This document shows, piece by piece, positions 15,753 to 22,778 of a stretch of 38,536 bases of DNA (the first letter of the stretch is position 1; every line of letters starts with the position of its first letter). Source of the stretch: JANOQP01 sp044227705. GTDB lineage: Bacteria; Bacteroidota; Bacteroidia; Chitinophagales; Saprospiraceae. The stretch is from the NCBI GenBank assembly GCA_044227705.1, contig JBGAWE010000011.1, positions 1 to 38,536 of the forward strand, read 5' to 3'. A program made the position numbers and the translations under genes. A model generated the notes under the pieces. It was not told the origin of the DNA and searched no databases. It saw only the letters and a program-made list of their open reading frames with translations.

Positions 15753-16865
15753 TCACTCGAACGAGATTTCGACCTCCGCCGTCTGCGCCCGAGCCTGGCA
15801 GGTGAGGATCCAGCCGTCCCTGACCTCGTCGTCGTCGAGGGCGTAGCAGGCGTCCATTTTCACCTCGCCTTTCACGAGCTTGGCCATGCACGTCGAGCAG
15901 GCGCCCGAGGTGCAGGAGTAGGGCGGGTCTTTTTTCGCGGCAATCAGGGCTTCGAGGATGGTCTTTCCCGAAGGGATGGAAAGGGTGTGCGTCTCGCCAT
16001 TGAGGTGGGCGGTGAGGGTCGGGCCGTCGCCCGTGCCGTTGGAGGAGGCCGGGGCCGCCGCGTCGGTCGAGCTTTTCGGCACGGCCGAGATGAAATACTC
16101 GGAATGGATGCGCTTCGGCTCGATGCCACGCCCGACGAGCGCGCCCTTCACGTTGTCGATGAAGGCACCTGGGCCGCAGAGGAAGTATTCCTGGACATCG
16201 GCCTGCGGCGGGTTTTCCTCGAAAAAACGGGCGAGCGAACGGGCCTCAATGCGCCCCGTCCTCCCCGACCAGAGGCTCGTGCTGCGGCCGAAGAAGCCGC
16301 CGATGCCGCCCGCTTTTTCCTTTTTCGGGCGCGTCAAAATGTGCTCGACGGAGAACTGGCCCTCGTGCCGCGCCACCATCTCGGCCAGTTTTTCTTTGAA
16401 AATGATGGACTCCTCGTCGCGGTTGCCGTAAAAAAGGCGGACGGTGGAGGCCGGTTCGAGTTCGAGCGCGGCCCGGGCGATGCTCATCAACGGCGTGATG
16501 CCGCTGCCCGCGCCGATGAGGTAGAGGTCGCGCCTTTTCGATGCGTCAAGTTCGACGAAAAACCTCCCTTCCGGCGGCGCGACTTCGAGCACGTCGCCGA
16601 CCTTCAGCTTGTCCACCAAATAAGGAGAGGCAGCACCGCCCGCCACTTTTTTCACGGTGATGGCCAGTTCCCCGTCGAGCGGGCTGGCCGACATCGAGTA
16701 GCTGCGGCGCACCTCCTGCCCGCCGATCTGGAGGCGGAGGGTGATGTGCTGGCCTTGCTTGAAATGGAACGCCTGCTTTAATTCGCCGGGCAGTTCGAGG
16801 ACGATGGTGCGGGCATCCGCTGTTTCGGGGCGTATCTCGGAGACGCGGAGCGCGTGGAAGTTCAT
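15753..16865 (-). CDS. Ferredoxin-NAD(P)H reductase with C-terminal [2Fe-2S] domain (PaaE-type)
   Basis: A 370-residue modular electron-transfer protein; ATG 16865 gives MNFHALRVSEIRPETADART. Domains: flavin-binding barrel (RRSYSMSASP, about 53-62), NAD(P)H domain (IGAGSGITPLMSIARAALE; LFYGNRDEESIIFKEKL; FLCGPGAFID) and a plant-type ferredoxin domain at the C-terminus (YSCTSGACSTCMAKL plus a later TCQA Cys). This is the architecture of PaaE and related oxygenase reductases. It diverges from an AlkB-type hydroxylase gene with only 46 bases between starts, so it is the likely electron donor to that diiron enzyme. No paaABCD genes are visible. Confidence 0.9.
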   Translation of the reverse strand: MNFHALRVSEIRPETADARTIVLELPGELKQAFHFKQGQHITLRLQIGGQEVRRSYSMSASPLDGELAITVKKVAGGAASPYLVDKLKVGDVLEVAPPEGRFFVELDASKRRDLYLIGAGSGITPLMSIARAALELEPASTVRLFYGNRDEESIIFKEKLAEMVARHEGQFSVEHILTRPKKEKAGGIGGFFGRSTSLWSGRTGRIEARSLARFFEENPPQADVQEYFLCGPGAFIDNVKGALVGRGIEPKRIHSEYFISAVPKSSTDAAAPASSNGTGDGPTLTAHLNGETHTLSIPSGKTILEALIAAKKDPPYSCTSGACSTCMAKLVKGEVKMDACYALDDDEVRDGWILTCQARAQTAEVEISFE

Positions 16866-16911
16866 TGAGCCTTGCTGTTTTTTTCTCGCTTTCAATAGAG
16901 CGCACAAAACT

Positions 16912-17973
16912 ATGAAGGACTTCAAATACCTCGCCGCCAACCTCCTTCCCGCGCTCGTCTGGGTCGGCTATGCATGGGGCGGCGCATGGGCGTGGCTCGG
17001 GGTGATCTTCATCTTCGGCTTCATCCCGGTTGTCGAACAAATCTGGCCGGGCAGCGCCGAAAACCTGCCCGAAGATTTGGAGGAAAGCCGCTCGAAGCGC
17101 GTTTTCTTCGACGCGATGCTCTGGCTCAACGTGCCGATTGTCTATGCGAGTCTCTGGTTCTACCTCGAGTTTTTGACAAAAATCACCCCTGCAGGCCCGT
17201 CCGAAATCGTCGGCCTGACCCTCGGCACCGGCCTCATCTGCGGCTCCAACGGCATCAACGCCGCCCACGAGCTGGGCCACCGCACCGACCGGTTTTCGCA
17301 GTTCCTCTCGAAAATGCTGCTGCTGCCGAGCCTCTACCTCCATTTTTTCATCGAGCACAACCGGGGCCACCACAAGCACGTCGGCACCGACCGCGACCCG
17401 GCCTCGGCCAAGCTGGGCGAGAACCTTTTCTCCTTTTGGGTTCGGGCCGTCGTCGGCTCCTATCGCTCGGCCTGGGAAATATCGATGGGCGATTTGAGGA
17501 AGGCCGCGCTGCCTTTTTTCTCTTTGAAAAACGAGATGCTCCTCTTCCAAATCGCCGAGGTCGGCTGGCTGGCCTTGGTCTTTTTTCTTTTTGGAAAAAC
17601 CGGGCTGATTGGCGCGGCGGCGGTGGCGGTCATCGCATTCCTTCTTTTGGAGACCGTGAACTACATCGAACACTACGGCCTCCGCCGGAAGCTCCTGCCG
17701 AGCGGAAAGTTCGAGCCGGTCTCGCCCGTCCACTCCTGGAACTCCAACCACGAAATCGGCCGCATCATGCTCTACGAACTGACGCGCCACAGCGACCATC
17801 ACTTCAAAAGCACCCGGAAATACCAAGTCCTCCGCCACCACGACGGCAGCCCGCAACTGCCGATGGGCTATCCGGCAGCCATCCTTTTGGCGCTCGTGCC
17901 GCCCGTCTGGTTTAGGGTGATGGATGGGAAGGTGGCGGATTGGGCAGCCCGGTCCGTCGGCGCAAATGGTTGA
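16912..17973 (+). CDS. alkB: AlkB-type membrane diiron hydroxylase (alkane 1-monooxygenase family)
   Basis: A 353-residue integral membrane protein. The start at 16912 (MKDFKYLAANLLPALVWVGY) follows the divergent promoter region. The His-box set of AlkB is complete: HELGHRTD (about 119-126), EHNRGHHKHV (148-157, followed by TDRDPAS), NYIEHYGL (250-257) and RHSDHH (292-297). These bind the two irons that activate oxygen for terminal hydroxylation of alkanes or other alkyl chains. The first box has Gly where classical enzymes often have Ile or Met. There is no rubredoxin gene nearby, so the divergent [2Fe-2S] reductase may supply electrons. The substrate is unknown; fatty-acid or lipid hydroxylation is also possible. 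Confidence 0.9.
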   Translation: MKDFKYLAANLLPALVWVGYAWGGAWAWLGVIFIFGFIPVVEQIWPGSAENLPEDLEESRSKRVFFDAMLWLNVPIVYASLWFYLEFLTKITPAGPSEIVGLTLGTGLICGSNGINAAHELGHRTDRFSQFLSKMLLLPSLYLHFFIEHNRGHHKHVGTDRDPASAKLGENLFSFWVRAVVGSYRSAWEISMGDLRKAALPFFSLKNEMLLFQIAEVGWLALVFFLFGKTGLIGAAAVAVIAFLLLETVNYIEHYGLRRKLLPSGKFEPVSPVHSWNSNHEIGRIMLYELTRHSDHHFKSTRKYQVLRHHDGSPQLPMGYPAAILLALVPPVWFRVMDGKVADWAARSVGANG

Positions 17974-18021
17974 AAATCAGGCTGTTGTTTGTTTCTTTGG
18001 CATGCAAATCACGGCGTGTAT

Positions 18022-18050
18022 GTTGTTGGTGGGAACGACTAACAACGGCC
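18022..18050. repeat. Degenerate half-copy of the palindromic repeat family
   Basis: gttgttggt ... taacaacggcc resembles the right half of the copy at 28031-28059 (gttgttggctgggacgccaa...). The arms gttgttggt / actaacaac pair with one mismatch. It sits between the alkB stop and the start of an AT-rich gene, 14 bases before its TTG start. Confidence 0.55.
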
Positions 18051-18063
18051 TGATAAGATTAAA

Positions 18064-18627
18064 TTGTCATCATTGGAGCAACTCTTGAAACTCCTCTTAT
18101 TTGTCCTGCTCTTCATCCTTGGCTTGATTGTTTTGATCATGCTGATTGGAGCATGGCCATTTTTTGCCAAAAAAGACTCGCAACAGATATCCGAGAAGTT
18201 TTCTCTCCCTTCATTGGATGAAGTTGAAGCCAGCAATGCAAAAAAACTTCAACGACGCTTATGCTTCCTTTTTGCTTTGCTGACGATAGTAGGATTTTTT
18301 TTGGGCGGGCAGTGCAAAGGCGAAGAATTGCAAACTTTGAAAATGCTGTACCGGTTGGGTCAGATTTTAATTGCCGTAGGTCCTGCGCTCCTCCTAATTG
18401 CTCTTAATGATAAAGTTGCCCTGACTTTGTCTCGAAAAAAAGGCTTATTACTGGAACTGGGTCTCATCATCATTTTAGGAGTTGCTGAATTGGTGTGTTT
18501 TATTGCCAAAAATAGCAGCAACAAGGTGCCGCTATGCAGTTTTAAAGGGGCAACACTTTTTTTGACTTTCGTAGGAATTTTTGGGTTTTTGTTTTTTAGG
18601 ATTAGCAGGAAAATAGACAACGATTAA
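18064..18627 (+). CDS. Hypothetical multi-pass membrane protein, AT-rich compared with its neighbours
   Basis: A frame of up to 187 residues beginning with TTG at 18064 (SSLEQLLKLLLFVLLFILG...); the first ATG is about 25 codons in. There are about five hydrophobic helices: residues 8-32, 62-78, 96-118, 127-145 and 160-180. A charged cytoplasmic-looking stretch (KKDSQQISEKFSLPSLDEVE) follows the first helix. I recognise no family. The base composition is clearly lower in GC and the codons richer in A/T-ending triplets than any other gene here, which suggests transfer from elsewhere. It is flanked on both sides by members of the palindromic repeat family (18022-18050 and 18662-18701). Confidence 0.6.
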   Translation: MSSLEQLLKLLLFVLLFILGLIVLIMLIGAWPFFAKKDSQQISEKFSLPSLDEVEASNAKKLQRRLCFLFALLTIVGFFLGGQCKGEELQTLKMLYRLGQILIAVGPALLLIALNDKVALTLSRKKGLLLELGLIIILGVAELVCFIAKNSSNKVPLCSFKGATLFLTFVGIFGFLFFRISRKIDND

Positions 18628-18661
18628 GGCAAGTAAGAAGGAACCCAAATGGTTGTTTTGC

Positions 18662-18701
18662 TTTTGGCCGTTGATGGCCTCCTAATCAACAACGGCCAAA
18701 A
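18662..18701. terminator. Bidirectional hairpin terminator, member of the palindromic repeat family
   Basis: ttttggccgttg (18662-18673) and caacggccaaaa (18690-18701) are perfect inverted arms. It lies between a plus-strand gene ending at 18627 and the minus-strand murA stop at 18702, so it can end both transcripts: T-run on each strand after a GC stem. The arm words ggccgttg and caacggcc are those of the repeat family at 5532 and 27993. Confidence 0.7.
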
Positions 18702-20015
18702 TCAGCACCGCACAATCTGCGCCCCAATCGCATTGAGCCGCCCGTCGATGTTCTGGTACCCCCGGTCAATCTGATGGACGTTGCGGATGATGCTCTTCCC
18801 CTTCGCCGAAAGGGCGGCGATGAGCAGCGAGACCCCGGCGCGGATGTCGGGGCTGCTCATGTCGATGCCGCGCAGCGGGTAGCGGCGGTCGAGGCCGATG
18901 ACGGTCGCGCGGTGCGGGTCGCAGAGGATGATTTGCGCGCCCATGTCGATGAGCTTGTCGACGAAGAAGAGGCGCGACTCGAACATCTTCTGGTGAATCA
19001 AGACCGAGCCGCGCGCTTGCACGGCGGCGACCAGCAATACAGACATCAAATCCGGTGTGAAGCCCGGCCACGGAGAATCGTAAACCGTCAGGATCGAGCC
19101 GTCGATGAAGGTCTGGATTTCATAAAACTCCTGCGCCGGGACGCGGATGTCGTCGCCCGAGACCTGGATTTCGATGCCCAGTTTTTCAAAGACGGAAGGA
19201 ATCACCCCGAGGTCGGGGACGGAGCAGTTTCGGATGGTGATGTCGCTCTGCGTCATCGCTGCGAGCGAGATGAACGAGCCGATCTCGATCATGTCGGGCA
19301 GCATCCGGTGTTCGGTGCCGCCGAGCTTTTCGACCCCTGTAATGGTCAGGAGGTTGGAGCCGATGCCCGAAATCTTGGCCCCCATCCGGGCGAGCATCTT
19401 GCAGAGCTGCTGGAGGTATGGCTCGCAGGCGGCGTTGTAAATGGTCGTTTCCCCTTTTGAAAGAACGGCCGCCATCAGCACGTTGGCCGTGCCGGTCACC
19501 GAGATTTCGTCCATCAGGATGTACCCGCCGCGCAGCCCCTTCGCCGGTGCGCCGACGAAATAGAGGTCGTTGGCCGTGTCGTACTCGAAGGTCGCGCCGA
19601 GCTTTTTGAAGCCGTTGAAGTGCGCGTCGAGGTGCCGTCGGCCGATGCGGTCGCCGCCCGGTTTGGGCAGGTTGGCGCGGCCGAAGCGGGCGAGCAGCGG
19701 GCCGATGAGCATGACGGAGCCGCGCAGCTTTTGCGTCTCTTTTTGGAATTCCTTCGAGTTGAGATAGTCGACGTCGATCTCGTCGGCCATGAATGAATAG
19801 GAGTCCTCCGCCAGCTTTTTGACTTTCACCCCGAGGCCGCGCAGCAGCTCGATGAGCTGGTTGACGTCGCGGATGCCGGGGATGTTCGAGATGGTCACCT
19901 CCTCGGCGGTCAGCAGGACGGCGGAGATGATTTGCAGGGCCTCGTTCTTCGCGCCCTGCGGTTGCAGCTCACCGTGCAGGCGGTGGCCGCCGGTGACTTC
20001 AAAAGCGTCGGTCAT
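18702..20015 (-). CDS. murA: UDP-N-acetylglucosamine 1-carboxyvinyltransferase MurA, with Asp at the usual Cys position
   Basis: A 437-residue EPSP-synthase-fold enzyme (MTDAFEVTGGHRLHGELQPQ, then GAKNEALQ with the substrate-contacting Lys and Asn at about 23-24). It transfers enolpyruvate to UDP-GlcNAc, the first committed step of peptidoglycan synthesis in the cytoplasm. The active-site loop reads LPKPGGDRIGRRHLDAHFNG. The residue equal to Cys115 of the E. coli enzyme is Asp (about D122), a replacement known to leave the enzyme active and insensitive to fosfomycin. All other family blocks are intact (YHIEG-like region replaced by YDTANDLYF, EISVTGTANVLMAA, DSPWPGFTPDLMS). It lies downstream of DUF4290, separated by a hairpin terminator. 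Confidence 0.96.
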   Translation of the reverse strand: MTDAFEVTGGHRLHGELQPQGAKNEALQIISAVLLTAEEVTISNIPGIRDVNQLIELLRGLGVKVKKLAEDSYSFMADEIDVDYLNSKEFQKETQKLRGSVMLIGPLLARFGRANLPKPGGDRIGRRHLDAHFNGFKKLGATFEYDTANDLYFVGAPAKGLRGGYILMDEISVTGTANVLMAAVLSKGETTIYNAACEPYLQQLCKMLARMGAKISGIGSNLLTITGVEKLGGTEHRMLPDMIEIGSFISLAAMTQSDITIRNCSVPDLGVIPSVFEKLGIEIQVSGDDIRVPAQEFYEIQTFIDGSILTVYDSPWPGFTPDLMSVLLVAAVQARGSVLIHQKMFESRLFFVDKLIDMGAQIILCDPHRATVIGLDRRYPLRGIDMSSPDIRAGVSLLIAALSAKGKSIIRNVHQIDRGYQNIDGRLNAIGAQIVRC

Positions 20016-20061
20016 TTTTTAGGCAAAAGGATAAAGTCAAAAGTTAGGGCGGCGCAAAAAA

Positions 20062-20098
20062 CAAAGGGCAAAAGCGAAGTCGTCGCTTTTGCCCTTTG
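20062..20098 (-). terminator. Intrinsic terminator between DUF4290 and murA
   Basis: Perfect 16-base arms caaagggcaaaagcga (20062-20077) and tcgcttttgccctttg (20083-20098). On the minus strand a run of Ts follows (20061-20056). It is 27 bases past the DUF4290 stop, and murA starts 41 bases beyond the T run, so murA would need its own promoter or read-through. Confidence 0.85.
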
Positions 20099-20124
20099 GC
20101 TTGTTGATTTTTACTTGAAAAAAA

Positions 20125-20805
20125 TCACTTGCGCCGCCGCCGCGAGCCGCCCTGTGGGATCTGCCCGCTGCCGTTTCCGCTGCGCCCCCGACCGCCGCGA
20201 GAACCGCGCGAGCGGGCCGTCTTGACCTTCGACGTGCGCGGGTCGGAGCCGGCCTGGTCGGCGAGGATGTCGAGCGAGCCGTGGTTTTCGAGGACGAGCT
20301 GGCCGTCGCTCAAAATCTCCAGATCGTCTTTCACCACCTCGTCGCTGACGTAGTGCTCTCGGTTCCATGTCTTGTAGGCGAGCTTCATGTAGGCGGCGAT
20401 GGTCTCGGTGAATGCCTCCTTCTTCGGCCCCTCGGGCATCTCGATGCATTTTTGGATGAGCGAGCCGACGTTGTAGCCGTAGTGCCGCATCCGCCGCGTG
20501 ATGGGCGGGTAGGCGACCGGCTCGGGCTTCACGCGGGCGGCGTCGGCCGAAACGTCGATGCCTTGCGGCGGTTGAACATCCAATTGGTAGTCGGCCATGG
20601 CGAAGACGTTCTTCCAAATCTTCACCTTGATGTCCTCCTGCGTCCTCGCCAACGGGTGCATCTGGAACATCAGGTGGACGATTTCCTCCACCGTCGCCTG
20701 CCGCTCGCGGGGGTCGGCGATGGCCTTCGCCACGTCCACCATGCTCTGCACCGTCCGCCCGTACTCGGGGAAGCGGAGCTTGGACTTGGTGGTGTTGTAG
20801 TCCAT
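20125..20805 (-). CDS. DUF4290 domain protein with an RGG-type basic C-terminal tail
   Basis: 226 residues from ATG 20805 (MDYNTTKSKLRFPEYGRTVQ), the start the family normally shows; an in-frame ATG at 20829 would add eight residues. The DUF4290 body includes VEEIVHLMFQMHPLARTQED, IKVKIWKNVFAMADYQLDV and YPPITRRMRHYGYNVGSLIQ, followed by YMKLAYKTWNREHYVSDEVV. The function is unknown, but the gene is repeatedly found beside murA in Bacteroidota, as here. The last 40 residues are rich in Arg and Gly (RGSRGGRGRSGNGSG, ending GGSRRRRK), resembling RNA-binding RGG tails; that role is inference. It starts 42 bases after the upstream gene's stop. Confidence 0.88.
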   Translation of the reverse strand: MDYNTTKSKLRFPEYGRTVQSMVDVAKAIADPRERQATVEEIVHLMFQMHPLARTQEDIKVKIWKNVFAMADYQLDVQPPQGIDVSADAARVKPEPVAYPPITRRMRHYGYNVGSLIQKCIEMPEGPKKEAFTETIAAYMKLAYKTWNREHYVSDEVVKDDLEILSDGQLVLENHGSLDILADQAGSDPRTSKVKTARSRGSRGGRGRSGNGSGQIPQGGSRRRRK

Positions 20806-20847
20806 GTTGTGGCTTTTAATGCCTGCCATAAAATTTGGTCGATAAAA

Positions 20848-22098
20848 TTAGTTTGCAAAATAAACCACCAGAAACAGCGCAACCGTCACCACGAAACCTA
20901 TCATAAATACATTATAGGCAAAGTGGAGGAAGCGGTACTTTTTGTCCAAAACCTTCCCCAAATGGTACATGTCGCGGGTCATGTTTCCGTAGAGAAGCGA
21001 GCCGTCGCGGAGCATTTCGTCGAGTGCCCGCTCGTACTGTTCGAGGCTCATGTGGACGAAGTTTCCGAAGAAGATGACGTTGCGCTTGGCCGCCTCCGGG
21101 CTGTTCTTGGTGTTCAGGTTGGTCACTTTTGGGCGGGCCGAAAGTACGGCGAACGTCAGCGACACCAGCGCACTCACGATGAAAATCACCAGTGGGAGGA
21201 CCATCATCGGGTTCTGAATGGTGCCCGCTTTCCATGTCAAAAGCGAGATGGCGACCGACAAAAGAATCGAATTGATTTGGATCAGGATGTGGGCCTTGTT
21301 GTCGGCGATGGCCGAGAGGTGGATGTGGTTGGCGTAGTTGGAACGGTAAAAAGTTTGGATGGCACTCCGCAATCCGCCGCGACCGAGCTTGTCAAAACTG
21401 CCCGGCTCGACGGTCGGGTCGGTTGTTTTTTTCTTTGCAATCAATTGACCATCGGCTTGTTGCCTGAATTTCAGGAACTGCCGCGCGACGACCGGCTCGT
21501 ATGAGATCTTCGCCGAGGGCAGATAGAAATGGGCGTTGAGCAGGGCTTGCAAAAGGTAGTCGTTCCACTCGACATCGCTCACTTTCCGGCCCTCGGCAAG
21601 CTCCCATTCGAGGCGGAGGAGCGGCGCGTTCTGCTCAAAATCGACCGTCAGGTTGAACGCCGTGATGGCGTCGCAGAGAAGCTGCGCCTCGGCCGGTTTC
21701 GGGTTTATCGGCGTCAAAGCGGTGACGATGCACTGCCGGACGCGGTGGATTTTGGCCGGCTCGAACCGCCTTTCGGCAAAGAAAAACTCGGCGGCGACGG
21801 CCGATTTTTCAACGAACTGCTGCCCGTCACTCTGCCCGCTCCTTTGAACAAAAAGATATCCCGTTGAGTGAAACCAAGCCGCCAGTTGAGCCGTCTCGAC
21901 GACCTCGCGCGGCTGCCCGCTCGCCTCGCCAATCTCGCCGACGAGGCGGACGACGGCGGCCGTCTGCGCGAAGTTGTGGTAGACGAGGCGCGGGTCGCGC
22001 TTCTCGTTCCAGAGGCCGAGGACGTGCTGCCGGGCAGCGTCGAGGAGGTAGCGGTGGGGGTCCGTCAGCGCGGAGACGGGGGAAGATGGCGACGTCAT
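20848..22098 (-). CDS. Degenerate HD-domain protein fused to a Pycsar-effector-type membrane domain (DUF5706/PycTM)
   Basis: A 416-residue protein from ATG 22098 (MTSPSSPVSALTDPHRYLLD). Residues of about 15-220 look like an HD phosphohydrolase domain: LVYHNFAQTAAVVRLVGEIG and LAAWFHSTGYLF. The second His of the YHNxxHT motif is Gln (about 45) and the HD Asp is Ser (about 78), so metal binding is probably lost. Residues of about 250-416 match the PycTM/DUF5706 module (FYRSNYANHIHLSAIADNKA, then HILIQINSILLSVAISLL) with three membrane helices. In Pycsar defence PycTM effectors act on the membrane after cyclic pyrimidine signals; no cyclase gene is present here. Neighbours are housekeeping (DUF4290, murA), so a non-defence role is possible. 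Confidence 0.82.
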   Translation of the reverse strand: MTSPSSPVSALTDPHRYLLDAARQHVLGLWNEKRDPRLVYHNFAQTAAVVRLVGEIGEASGQPREVVETAQLAAWFHSTGYLFVQRSGQSDGQQFVEKSAVAAEFFFAERRFEPAKIHRVRQCIVTALTPINPKPAEAQLLCDAITAFNLTVDFEQNAPLLRLEWELAEGRKVSDVEWNDYLLQALLNAHFYLPSAKISYEPVVARQFLKFRQQADGQLIAKKKTTDPTVEPGSFDKLGRGGLRSAIQTFYRSNYANHIHLSAIADNKAHILIQINSILLSVAISLLTWKAGTIQNPMMVLPLVIFIVSALVSLTFAVLSARPKVTNLNTKNSPEAAKRNVIFFGNFVHMSLEQYERALDEMLRDGSLLYGNMTRDMYHLGKVLDKKYRFLHFAYNVFMIGFVVTVALFLVVYFAN

Positions 22099-22311
22099 TT
22101 GCCGAGTACGTTTGTTTGATTTTTCCAAAATGCCGCCCTCATCACCGGGGCGGCCGACCAATTTGTTTCTCACGACAAAAGTAGTTAGCCGGTTGACAAT
22201 CAATGCGTTCCATATTTTTTTGGAAGGCAGTCGTGGGTTCTTCGGCAAATCGCGGCCCAGTTTTTTGTCCCAAAAAGGCTGGCTGGCCTTGCGGCAAGCC
22301 TCAAAACGAAA

Positions 22312-22338
22312 AAGCCTGCCGGACAAACCGACAGGCTT
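22312..22338 (-). terminator. Intrinsic terminator at the 3' end of the hairpin-rich segment
   Basis: On the minus strand, aagcctgtcgg (22338-22328) pairs with ccggcaggctt (22322-22312) over a five-base loop and is followed by a T run (TTTTTCGTTTT, down to 22303). The only irregular pair is G-T on the minus strand and A-C on the plus strand, so it is built for minus-strand RNA. It lies 214 bases upstream of the PycTM gene start. Confidence 0.8.
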
Positions 22339-22372
22339 ATGTGTATAGTTTCGTAGCTGATTATCAAAAAAA

Positions 22373-22423
22373 GTGAGGAGAAAATCCGGCTCTACCCCCC
22401 AGACGAACCGGCTTCACCCTCAC
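22373..22423 (-). repeat. Covarying two-helix hairpin, copy 1
   Basis: Outer helix gtgagg/cctcac (22373-22378 with 22418-22423) and inner helix ccgg/ccgg (22386-22389 with 22408-22411) close an 18-base loop. On the minus strand the loop reads TTCGTCTGGGGGGTAGAG, and the hairpin is followed by seven Ts (22371-22365 region). Confidence 0.7.
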
Positions 22424-22488
22424 GGTCTAAAGCCACTTCTGGCTCTAATCGTCAAGTCCTGGGCGACTTTGGTTTTTCTTCAAAAAGT

Positions 22489-22536
22489 GAGAGAAGAAGA
22501 CCGGCTCTACCCCCAGCGAACCGGTCTCTTGCTCTC
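22489..22536 (-). repeat. Covarying two-helix hairpin, copy 2
   Basis: Outer helix gagag/ctctc (22489-22493 with 22532-22536) and inner helix gaccgg/ccggtc (22499-22504 with 22521-22526). The minus-strand loop TTCGCTGGGGGTAGAG is nearly that of copy 1. A five-T run follows on the minus strand (22486-22482). Confidence 0.7.
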
Positions 22537-22731
22537 CAACAGGAACACATTTGCACCTGTTTTATCTTCGCTTGGCAACTCCTGTGCCAAAGCCTTTTTT
22601 CGATTGGAAACTCCCGATAAATACCGCCAATCGGGTAGGCTTGAATTTTTCCAAGCTGCACAACCGATTGGTTTTCAATTGTTTGAATCCCTGTTCGGTC
22701 GTCGGATAAATCAGTTCGTCAATTGTAGACA

Positions 22732-22778
22732 GTGGGTTGGAGACCAGCTCTACCCCCCAAGAAACTGGCCTCGCCCAC
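22732..22778 (-). repeat. Covarying two-helix hairpin, copy 3
   Basis: Outer helix gtggg/cccac (22732-22736 with 22774-22778) and inner helix ccag/ctgg (22744-22747 with 22765-22768). The inner helix differs from ccgg/ccgg on both sides and still pairs. The minus-strand loop is TTTCTTGGGGGGTAGAG. No T run follows this copy. Confidence 0.7.

Noticed and set aside
16546..17856. 436-residue minus-strand frame antisense to alkB
   Set aside because: The plus strand carries all four AlkB His boxes; the antisense frame shows no family features.
22373..22423. RNase P RNA-like word (gaggagaaaatccggct)
   Set aside because: Only a short chance likeness to the GAGGAAAGTCCGGGC block; none of the other conserved RNase P regions follow.
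22740..22770. tRNA D-arm-like word GGTAGAGC in the minus-strand loops
   Set aside because: No acceptor stem, anticodon arm or T-loop can be placed around any of the three copies; the word is part of the conserved hairpin loop.
22373..22778. CRISPR array
   Set aside because: Only three diverged repeats with unequal spacing (about 116 and 243 bases) and no cas genes.
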